In this document: positions 19,150-29,642 of the stretch, in pieces
Layout: each line of letters opens with the position of its first letter
How positions within the stretch are numbered: the stretch's first letter is position 1
DNA from: Entomortierella parvispora
Taxonomy: Eukaryota > Mortierellomycota > Mortierellomycetes > Mortierellales > Mortierellaceae
Assembly: GCA_963573315.1 (NCBI GenBank)
Contig: OY752149.1
Location: 2,108,001-2,172,000, forward strand
Reading direction: 5' to 3'
DNA length: 64,000 nt
The notes under the pieces: model-generated
Database searches by the model: none
Told to the model about the DNA's origin: nothing
What the model saw: only the letters and a program-made list of their open reading frames with translations
Program-made: the position numbers and the translations under genes

Positions 19150-22100
19150 CTAGAAAAAGTTGGCGATCCATTCGGTCAGCTTGCTCTGGCTTCGTGGTCC
19201 TGAGGACGGCGGAGCGGGCTTGCCTGTCTGCTTTGCTCCTTTGTCCGAGAACTCGAGCAGTGTTGTTGACCGTCTACGGTTATGGTTTGCAGCCCCTGTT
19301 GCCTCTAGCTCCCCAGCCTTTAGTTCCTCAAACCGAGACCGAGGAAGATACATTGCCGACGAGGAGCGAGAAGACGACCCTGAACCAACCACTCTACCGG
19401 ACAATGGTGATGTGGTCGCCGCAGCCAAGGCCCCACTAGAAGCGAGGCCTCCAGCAATGTTCCCTCGAGGCCTTATTCCTGCTACCCCGACGGAAACAGA
19501 GTGCGCTGACGAAGGCGATGAGACAGGTTCAATAACGCCAGGTACACGCGACACGCTAATAAACGGCTGCCGACGATCCGACTCGATTCCTAGACCTCCT
19601 TCAACCCCATTGTCCAAGTCGTTCAATTTTTCATTGGCGAAAATTCCCTTCTTGCGTCGAATGGTCGCTGGTGTGAGATGCTCTGTGCTGATGTCCTCCT
19701 CCTTGTCCAATCTGAACACAGGCGCTTGAAGAGTTGAGACCAAGAAGGCATACTCGAATGCCAAATCCTCCAAGTACGCGTATTGGCCTGAACTACCTCC
19801 ATGTCCTACTTCCTCTATCCTCAACAACAGCATTCGATCCTCGCTTGTTCCAGGCGCTCCTGCAGTAGCCGCGCTTGCTTCCGGGTCGTTTTGTGAAGGG
19901 TCACTCGAAGAAACTGTTTGCTTGGGCCAACAAGTCCTCAGCCTCGCAACCCATTTTAAGGGCTCAAAGAAGGCGACTCGGGGATCATTCATTCCTCCAA
20001 GAACGAGCATGTTGGGGTACTTTTGAGGTCGAACATTCGAGTACGGACAATACTGTTTCATAATATGGTAAATGGCTGGGTCTTCAGGGTTTCCCCACTC
20101 CTCCCATTCAAACGCGGTCCAAGGAATTGAAGAATCCAGCATAGTGTTCACGACATCCACAAACGGCACTTCGGTCAAGGCTGTTTTAAACAAGTCTGGT
20201 CGCATGTTTACCACGGCTCCAATCATCAGACCACCAGCTGAACGACCATAGATGGAAAGTTTCTCTGGGGAAGTGTATCCTTCCTAAAAGACGCAAGAGG
20301 GTGGCTAATTAGCCTTATAGACCTTGGTTGCGACAAGTAATTAGCGAGCGCTCATTTTAGTGGGCGCCTTACCTTGATGAGATACTCTGCACAGCTGATA
20401 AAGTCCAGGAATGTGTTTGGCTTCTTGCCCAGTTTACCCTCTTCGTACCATCCCATTCCCATATCACTGCCTCCACGCACATGCGCGATGGCATAAATAA
20501 AACCACGATCCAAAAGACTAAGTCTCTGGGTGGAGAACACTGGGTCGGTGCAGCTTCCATAGGCACCGTAAGTGTAGAGGAGACATGGGTTCGCATCCAG
20601 TCCTCGGCCTCCTTGAGCCATCAAATCCTTGCGGAACACGATCGACATTGGCACAGCGGTTCCATCAATACCAGTGGAGAACAATCGGAGTTGCTCATAG
20701 TCATTGGGGTCATACTCTGGAGTTCCTGCAATCTTGTCTGTGTGAACTGTGATCGAGTCCCGACTGTCCATGTTGTAGTCAATCACTTGACGAGGCTGCA
20801 CCAGACTCGAGTACGTGAATCTGAGGACATTGGTGTCGAAAAGCGTCATTTTGCTCAGGTTCGAGACCTCTTCATTCACGGACTCTGGTAACAGCGAGTA
20901 CACAGTCTCGGAAAAGGACACATAATGGTACTTGTCAAAGGGGCCGGGCTCTAGTCCGATAGAACAAGGAGGAGCCTCTGGCCGACTTGAGGTATCATCC
21001 GGTGGTGCCAATTCAATAACACGAACGTTCTGGTGGCAATTGGATCGCTCAAAGACCACTAGGTGTCGTCTCCTCACTTGAAAGTCTTCGATGAGAACAA
21101 AGTCCCTGTGCGGGATGACCGTCTCTCGCACCAATACAAGATCCTTCAAAGGCTCTCCTCGCTTGGGAGCGGGCGTTCGGAAAAGCCAATTGTTCTTTGA
21201 ATCTTCATTTGTGAGAACAAAAAAATATTTGCCATCGTGCGATTCGGCCGAATAGGTGATGCCTTCCTTCCTGGGCATGATGACCCCAGGGCGAGAGTTA
21301 TCCTCTGCATCCGCATCCGCATGCAAAAATAGAGTCTCGCTGGTGACCTGTGCTGCAGAGTTGATCAACAGGAACTTGCCATCACCCGACTTTGTCAAGG
21401 TCAAGCAAAACATCTCGTCGTCTTCTTCGAACAAGAGCTGATCCTGCTCGACTGCCGTCCCCAGAGTGTGTCGGTAGAGTCTGTAAGCCCTCTCTGTTTC
21501 AGGTACCAGTGTAAGATAGTATACAAACCGTCCACAAGACGAGAACTCGAGATTCTCGTAAATGTTGGATAGGGTATCAGGCAGGATCGCACCAGTCTCT
21601 ACATCCTTAAAGTAGGTCGTGAATTGTTCGTTTCCGGATCCATCTACTCCATACGCCAATATCCGACAGTCTGGAGAATGTCGCAAAAATCCCACGCGAA
21701 AGTAGGTGGAATCCTCGTACTCGGGACTCTGCGCAATCTCGTTCTCGTCCAAATATACTTGTTCAGAGTCGTATGTTCCAAGCTGCGCATTCAAGATGGC
21801 ACGGCAGTGAAGACGGTACTCGAGCCCTACTTGAGATTTGGAATAATAACTCCATCCATCTGGAAGAATCACCCTCGCAGACTCTTCATCTGCATCAAGT
21901 CGAGACACAAATTCGTTGTATAAAAGCTTTTGAAGAGGTGCCGTATGGCTCAGGGCAGCAATTGCATACTGGTTTTCGTCGTCAATGTACTTGAGAACTA
22001 TTCACATGATTGAAGAAATACCATCAAAGGACAATGATCAGCTTATGCGATGACGACTGCTCTTACAGGGGATCAGAAGTTTTGTTAAGGAGCCTATTAT

Positions 22101-22850
22101 ATACCTTCTTCGTTTTCTTTGTCCTTGAGCCAGGAATAGTTATCGACGATCCTTTCACCATGAACATTGACTTTTGCGTCAGGCTTTGCAGCACAGACTG
22201 GAGGGGTTGGCAATTCAATATTCCTTCCATGAAGTTTGTCGCGCGTTCTAGTAACACAAACAAAACAAAACAGACCAGCTCCACGTCAATACCGCGTGCA
22301 GATAAAAACAAAGGCAAAGACGCGAGGCGCAATTAAAGAGCCGAACTTACTCTGCCTCTTCTAGAATGAGTCGCAGTTTTTCCCACACGCCTAGATAAAT
22401 TTCCGGATAGTGAACAAGCAGTTGTTGAATGCTCTCCGTCATGTCTGGCAGCAAAGAGAGAAGATTGTCTGCCGATTGAGATACAAACAGATCCATTTCG
22501 TCAAGTGGCGGCAGTTTGTTCTGAAAGCTGCGGTTCGTTGGAAGCGAGTAGGTACTCTCTCGAGGTGACCACATTGGCGACTCTTTGACAGCAGCAGTGG
22601 ATTCGCTGTTCAGGGCCTGGCTAATGGGACTTCGCATGCCACCTCCGCTGATAGAGGGCGCACGAGCCAAGGATCGTGATGAAGGTGATCCAGTGGTCTT
22701 GATGTGGGGTGTAGCAGCAGCTACTTCGCCGCTCGCCCGTATCTTTGGTGAGGCTGTGGGGGACCAGTTAGGACGATGCGAGGCTACAGAGGGGGAGGCA
22801 GGCGAGGTCGGGAAGGAGGCGCCTGCACTCGTATCGTTGCGTTTGGCCAT
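19150..22850 (-). CDS. Oligopeptidase B-like serine peptidase (S9A) with long N- and C-terminal extensions
   Basis: Prolyl-oligopeptidase-family enzyme, expected to cut short peptides after basic residues. Four exons are supported: 22850-22351, 22247 to about 22107, about 21998-20373, and 20283-19150, with phases matching at each join (for example GA|A between exons 1 and 2). The seven-bladed propeller lies in exon 3. The alpha/beta hydrolase part carries the nucleophile motif GRSAGG (just after 20283), the Asp in GGMNDPRV and the His in VGHGGSSG, so the catalytic triad is complete. Unusually, exon 1 adds about 170 residues: a Ser/Pro-rich stretch and a helical segment ending in LLVHYPEIYLGVWEKLRLILEE. 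About 140 Ser/Gly/Arg-rich residues follow the hydrolase domain. Start ATG 22850 is inferred; other in-frame ATGs lie further upstream in low-complexity sequence. Confidence 0.85.
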
Positions 22851-23413
22851 GGAGTTTGGTGGGTGTTGGTGATTCTGATGCGGTGGTCGAGAGGCCGATC
22901 TAAAGGCCGCACTGTGAAAAGGAGAATGAGTCCTGCGAGCTGAGGGCAAGGGTTTGTGGGTAGAGAACAAAAGACAAGGAGGATTGAAGAGGGGGCTCGC
23001 TTGATGCTGCAAAATAGGGGCGAAGGTGTGCTGGGGGGGACAGAGAGAACGATGAAATGCGGCGAGGAAGCAGAGGCGCATGCACAGCACGAAGCAGAAG
23101 GCTTAAAGGAAGAGAAGGAAGGGGATAAGAAAGGAACGGCCAGAAGAGCGAACAGAGCAGCACAAGCCAGCAAGGAAAGAGAGAAAGAGAAAGAGAGAAA
23201 GAGAGAGAAAGAGAGATAGATAAAAAAAAAAAAAAAAAAAAAAGCGGCCGTCTCATTCGATCTCGCACGGGACATGTGGCACCACGGGTGGGACAATTGC
23301 GTGTCTCTTTGTCTCTTTCTTTGTCTCTTTTGTTCTTGCCGAGTCTTTATCTTATTTTATTGTATTGTATTTTGTTGGTCGTGCTTGGACGACTAGCCTG
23401 GCGCTGGACGGAA
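22851..23413. promoter_or_regulatory. Upstream region of the oligopeptidase gene
   Basis: This 563-bp gap contains a GA-rich purine block (23160-23219), a pure A-run (23221-23243), and T-rich pyrimidine repeats with TTTGTCTC units near 23300-23330. I see no gene. Its right end is the 3' flank of the Mdm1-type gene on the same strand. Confidence 0.5.
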
Positions 23414-26400
23414 TCACTGCACCGCAACAGCAGGTGCGGAAGACACCCTTTCCCTAGGCACCCCATTCACGTCTGACTGCTCTACAATGGCCAGCTCGGG
23501 CCACATGGCGCCGACAATCTCATCGAGAGCAGTGTAAACCAGCTGCTGGTTTAGCCGGCGGTTCTGGAAGGCTGCAAACACTCTTCGGGCTCCTCGGCGA
23601 GCGTTCTGATGCCCCACCATGTTTCCTAACAGCTCGGGCAAGAATGCAGACAACTTGCGGTTGGCCTGATCTTTCGTCACTGCCTTTTGCTCCGCGGTAC
23701 GCTGTTGCGCCGGCCTCTTTACTCTACCAGGAGAGGTCACGCCAGCTCCTGCGTCATGTAAGGAGTATGGATCTGGTGTCGTGGCAGGGCCGGGACTGCT
23801 TGGCGGGAGTCCGAGGTTCTGGTCGATCACCTCGTATCCCCCAGAGAGATAACTGGACCCATTTAGAGCACCTGAGCGACCAGAGCTCGCAGTGTCTCCG
23901 TTACTGTGGGATGCCTCTGGATTTGGCCAGAGGGCATCTTTTAACTTGAACACGTAGTACGTGAGCATCGTCTCCTCTAGATATCCTTTTATCGTATCCC
24001 GGAGCTTGCGTTCGATTGTGCCACCTAGAACTTGCTGCAGAATGATCACCACGGCCTGCCGTCGAAGCCAGTTGTTCTTTTCTTTCAACTCAAACAGTTC
24101 GATGAAAAGATCACACAACGGCTCTGTAAATGTTGTTACTCCTTCAGGTTCGACAACAGCTGGACGAATCTGCAATTGTTTCTGATTGGATTGTTGTTGT
24201 TGCTGTAGTTGTAGTTGCTGCGTTTGATCAGAAACTAGATGTTGTCGTTGCTGCTCCTGCTTAAGTAATTGCTGTCGCTGGTAGTGTGTATGAGGATCAG
24301 GCGAGCTTATTCGGCGAGCTCTAAAACTCGGGTCCCGCTGCAAACTTGGCTGCAGTGTCGATTGTGAACCATCAGACCACTCATTCAGTAAAGAACCTGA
24401 AGGAGACGTCCCAGCCCTGTCCCGATTGACGACTAAGGTATTTGGCAGAACCACTCCACTGCTTCCAATGCCACCCTGCTGCTCCTTCAATCCGTGGGCC
24501 TGGGCGAATGCGCTATCATCATCCTCGATACTAAACTGCATCATCTGGTTTCCAAGCTGCTTTGTAATATTTCCAAGAACGGTTGGCGGACCACCACTAA
24601 ACATATCATCCAGACCCTCCGACACAGTCTGGTAGATATGCTTCATGAAGCCCTCCTTTGGATCAATCAAGACGGAGTCGGCATCGCCAGAAGGCGATTG
24701 GGGCTGTAATGATCTTGATGCAGAGTTAGAGCCCCCAGTCTGCACTTCCAAAAGTGCGCGCGCTTGAGATGGCGATGAATGAAACAGTTGCTCAAAGAAA
24801 TGCTGATTCTGGACTGGTTGAGGCGATGAAAGCCCGCTGTCCCCTCCAGTTCCATGCTCCAGAGTAGATTTTTCGTTCTTTTCCTTCCCGAAACCATCAA
24901 TGTCAAATAAACTGTAAGGCAAAAACGTCGAGGGACTGGGAGCAGAAAATTGGGGGAGAGCCACGTTCTCTTGGGACAAGAAGGCCCGTAACTCTTGAGA
25001 CTGGCAAATCTCGACATGTTGAACCAACGACTGCAAGTACCGCTCCAGACCGATTCTTCGACTCTCCACAAAAGATTTTTGAAGTTTGAGAAATCCACGC
25101 TTCCCAGGCAATTCGTAGTGTCGAACAATCGAGTTGAATTTCTCCTTTAGCTTTTGGTGAAGAGCAAAGAACTCTGAATATCGTCGCGCAATGACCCAAC
25201 CGGACGCAAGCGATCCGTCTTCGACGAGTTGACGTACTTCAATGACATATAGGGCAAACTCTTTTGATCCATCATAACCAACAGTGGAGGATATGATATT
25301 GATTGTTGACCGGCCCTAGTTGACAGTAAAGGCAAGAAAGATCTTGTTCAGACGACGTAAAATTGAGAAGGCGAAAAAGGCAACACTCTGTTATCGTTAT
25401 CACTTACAGGTAGAATCATGTTTTCTTCTTCCTGAACTTCATACTGTGTTTTTTGGTACTCCATTCCCAGTATCTCACGCCGCAGAGCCGATTTCGATTT
25501 TTTTAGAATCCGGAGTTCGTTCTGGCGCTCTTGACGCTCAGCCTTTCGGATCAAGGTCTCGACGATCGACTCTTGCTTCTTGATTGTTTCAATATCTTGC
25601 TCCAACTTCTTGATCCGCGAAGCCAGCAATAGATCGCCAGGAGCCGCCAAGTGAACGTTATCTTGGACTGCGCCGCTTATGGATTCCGGTTTTTCGCCCA
25701 TGCCACTTCCCATTCCCTCGGTTTCTCCATGCCCAAAGTCCTCCAACACATCATCAATATTGCTTTTCTGGTTATCCTTTTTAGAGGGGGCAGCCGGCCG
25801 CGACTTTGCAGAGTCTGACAAAACGTTAGAACTTTTCCCTGATTCTAACGGCTCATCCGATTTGATCTTGCTTGAAAGTTTGGATTGAGATGCCTTTTCC
25901 AACTTCCGTTTTCGAGATTTTTCTTCGCTTGACTTTCCCCATTCTAAAAGAGCAGAGGAGCCAAGTGGATCATCCCTGGCGGTTGAGAATGCAGGGTCGG
26001 TGGGATCAATCGAAGGAGGGGTTGATGTACTGTCCAGTTTATGATCGTTTGATTCCATGATAGAAGAAAGAGCAGCTTCGACTGCGTCAATTACACGATC
26101 ATTGCCGCTTTTTTTGTGGCCCTGCATTTCGGACATAATGGCCAAACTCTCATGGCTGTCCTCCATCAGCAGCCCACCGTCGTCATCCTGATCGTCTTGC
26201 TCCTGTAGCTCTTCCAGAAGTGAGTCCCTTAACCCTGCGCCTGTATGTTGATTTAGAGCTGAACCGGCTGCCAAGTCCAGAGACTCGTTCTTAGTGCGTC
26301 TCAAAATAGATGAATCCACAAGATGTAGAGGCTCGACATCTACAATGCCGCTGATATTAGAGATCTCAGGAGTGGAGATGGAGCTCATTGACCTTGGGCG

Positions 26401-29400
26401 GAAAGGCCTTGCTGAAGAGGGTCTAGGGATCTCCATGCTATGCGGTCCTGTTGACTGATGCCGCTGCGCGGTGGTGCTGGAATCCGAAGTTTTGGTGGAG
26501 CTTGGCGATCCAGACTTTGATTCTGGACGACTATTTGGAGTCAAAAATCCTGGACGCATGCCTCCTAATGATACAGTGGGCATGAACGAAGCCTCGGTTC
26601 GCTTTGAATCAGCGGGCTGATGCTCCCTTTCTCGTTCTCTTTCTTTGTCTCGACCGAGGCCAAGCATATCGAGGAACGACGATCCAGTGCTTGATCTCTT
26701 TGGCTGGTCAGCGACTGGAGTCCGACGGCGCTCAGGAGACGACAATCCGATTGCTGATAGTAGTGCTGGGCGAATGTGGTTGCTGCTCAGGCTTCTGACA
26801 TGACCCCGGTCGCGATTTACTGGATTCTCTGTAGCTGCCTCGGTCTCTTGTCCTGATATTGAGTTGTGGTGGGAGGCAAGAAACTTGAAATACAGATCAC
26901 TTTTGACAAACGCGGGATAATCTTTGGCTTGCATTTGCTCGAATATCTGCGCTTGCGCCTCTAGAAGTAGCTTTTTAACTTTATCCTCATTGTCCTGCTG
27001 CTTGTTGACGAGACCCATGGAGGAGCCACGGATGCTGTCGTCCATCATTGAATATTCTCTGAGTGTCTGTACAAGGCTCGTGCCAACCAAGATCGGTCTC
27101 GGCGCTGAATCCGCAAAGTACGTGTCGTAAATCATCCTGACATCGTCTCGAAGTGTATCCGCGGCATCGAACGTCGCTACTGTAGCCACTGAGCTTTTTC
27201 GGCTGCTCCTGATACTGTTGCTGAGATAACTCCTGTTTGAGGCAGATACGTCAAGTACAGATGTAGGGGTCCGTGGAGATATAAAATCCTGGTCCTCACG
27301 ATGTTTCGCTACGGCCATGGTGCTCGAATTGTCGAAAGCTGAGATTGATTCATCGACATGTATTTGATCTTCTCTAGAGCGTGTTCCGGCCTCGACTGAA
27401 CCAGAGGTTGGCTGGTCCAGAACAATGTTGAGGGACTCGATCAACAGCCAAAACTGGAGCTCGTTCATACTGTCGCGTCGATCCTCGAACTCCATAAAAT
27501 ACGACAGTCCTGAGGGATTGGTGAGAATAGTGTTCAAAGAAACCTGTGAAGGCGCACTCTTGATCTCTGGGGCATACTCACGGACCCGTTTCTAGGTAGG
27601 AGAATCCAGAAAATAAATCAATAACTTTTCAACAGGACATTACTTTAGCCGATATCTAACTGATGTGGCCACTAAATGACTACCTTTGGGTATGCTGGTC
27701 CGCCAAGTGCTTCAATTCGTTTTTCGGCACGTCTCTTGGCAATATCTAGCCGATTGATATAAACGACAATATCTTCGACCTTGCTTCCGTTGACGATGTC
27801 ATCTTTTTCACGGTTCACTTTAAGACAAGAGCTCTCATGTCAGTTTTTCAGCTCTTCCATGACAATTTCGCCATTGGCTCTACACAATCTTACCGATTAA
27901 GGCCCTTTTCTTCCGCATCTGCGTCATGATGGTGTTCCGGATCCTCTTGACATCCAAAAGACTGTCACACCTCTTGATCATCCTGAGAAAATCTTCAAAC
28001 GTATACAAATCCGCCCCGGTGTAATACGGATCCATTGAGCCGTCAGGTCGAAGGTCCGTATCGAGACCATCCGCATGCTGTTTAAGCGCTTCACGGAGCT
28101 TTTTGACCATATTTCTATTCATTAGTTGAATCACGCATATAATTAATACAGGCTTATGTAACATCGTAAATCCTATTGCTGCGGCCTTCTTACTGTTCTC
28201 TGATGGCTTTTTCTGTCTAGAGAGGTAAACATGATCTCTTGTAAGTACATAGGAATACCAAACAATCTACATAGATGGGTAGATGGATTATGGCTTACAT
28301 AGATATCGACGTTCTGGTTCCAGTAGTCTGGGTCCGACAATAGGCCCATCAACGGCATCAGCACTGCGCCAACAAGAACTTCTCGGACAAGATGGCGCAA
28401 AATCTCACTCTGGACTTCATTTTTTGGAAGTATGGTTGGGAGAATTGTCTGCACTATGATCCTTAAGTATGCTTCCTCTGTCGCAGCGGTGGAGGCTGAG
28501 GTGGTGAGAGCCCTGTGCAGATGCCCATTCCTGAATTTGCTTGCCACCAAGATGTCGAGTTCGTCAGACTCTGTCAAGGAACGTTCAAGCGAGTTTCCTC
28601 GCAAAGCCATCTCTGCCCTTCGAAAGTCGTTCACATGTGCTGTGACCTTGGGTACAAGCCGGGTGACGAGTAGTTCTGTAAGATCCAAGTCGGCGATCCT
28701 ATTTTTGAGCCGAATTAACACTATCCTCAACAACTCTTCAATTCTTTGCTGCAAGGCGATCTCTGGCGTAATGGATCGCATCCAGCCGGCTACATAATCC
28801 CGCATGATAAGCTCTATCACCGTGTCCATGGCCTCTGATAGCTGGGGCATGGTGTCGGCGATGGGCGTCCTGTACTTTGCCACCTGCTCCTGGCGTCTCT
28901 GGCGCTCAATACTGGTCCAGGATATTGGTCGAGTGAATAGGGCGGGGCGCAAGAATTGGAAGCGTTGGCGCGCGGATTTGCTGGGTTTGGTTCTTTTGCT
29001 GTTCCTCTGGGTCTCTGTAGCCGAAGACGAGAGGAGCGGACCGAGGGTAGAGCGGCGGTCTCGGCGGTCATACATGATAGAGAATGCAATATTCGACGCA
29101 GCCAAAACGACAATGCTAAGAACCAGAAAGATTGGCGTCGCAAGGACAAGAGTGGCTAGCCTGCGTTGGGTTGTGTTTCCAAAGACCCGGGATATAATGA
29201 CAACGATGACCGTGAAGACAGTCGCCTGGCCAGGGGAGACGAGTCGCAAGAGAGGTTTCCTGTCTAGCTCAGTGACACCGTCCCCATCGCGGCTCACGTC
29301 CGTATCCATGAAAGACGGCCGAGTGAGGAGTGAGTCGGAGGAAATAAAAAGACGCGGGAGAACAAGAAACTGGAGGAAAGAAAGAAAGATGATGCACAAC

Positions 29401-29408
29401 GGTGCCAT
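23414..29408 (-). CDS. Mdm1/SNX13-type sorting nexin: TM-PXA-RGS-PX-Nexin_C
   Basis: Large multi-exon gene. The start ATG 29408 is followed by hydrophobic helices (LCIIFLSFLQFLVLP, then ATVFTVIVVIIS and FLVLSIVVLAASNI), so the protein is membrane-anchored. Next come a PXA domain (about 28880-28180 and the following small exons to about 27880), an RGS-type helical domain in two halves (about 27530-27430 and 27150-26880) separated by a disordered insert, a long Ser-rich linker (26800-25500), and a PX lipid-binding domain (about 25410-24980, with ARRYSEFFALHQKL and ELPGKRG). The Nexin_C domain (about 24150-23470) has FELKEKNNWLRRQA. Yeast Mdm1 and animal SNX13/14/25 share this order and act as ER tethers at lysosome/vacuole and lipid-droplet contacts; RGS-bearing versions may also touch G-alpha signalling. 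TCACGTG lies 53 bp upstream. Confidence 0.9.
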
Positions 29409-29642
29409 GGGCAATGCATTGCTTGAATTGAATGCAAAATTGGTCACCTGGCGATGGCCCCACGTGACCTCCCACTGAGAGCGCGTATTACGCGCCAGGA
29501 CATCCTGGCTTCAATCATTTATTGTAGCAAATGCGGTGTCGTGATCTCAACAGATACGAAGTACGATAGTAACGTTCATGAGGCAATAGCTAACCTAGGC
29601 GAGGCAAAAGTTTGACCTATGCTATTACAGCCACTTTTGTAT
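29409..29642. promoter_or_regulatory. Short promoter with CACGTGA and a GCGCGTA palindrome
   Basis: CACGTGA at 29461-29467 is 53 bp upstream of the Mdm1-type start codon. A near-perfect palindrome, GCGCGTATTACGCGC (29481-29495), follows. The remainder is the 3' flank of the next minus-strand gene. Confidence 0.5.

Noticed and set aside
19160-19729. 189-residue plus-strand frame opposite the 3' end of the oligopeptidase gene
   Set aside because: It is a shadow of the Ser/Gly/Arg-rich tail on the minus strand; the minus-strand frame has the catalytic domain and continuity.
22851-23296. Phe/Leu/Ser-rich minus-strand frames upstream of the oligopeptidase
   Set aside because: They arise from the A-run and GA-rich purine block on the plus strand; no coding features.
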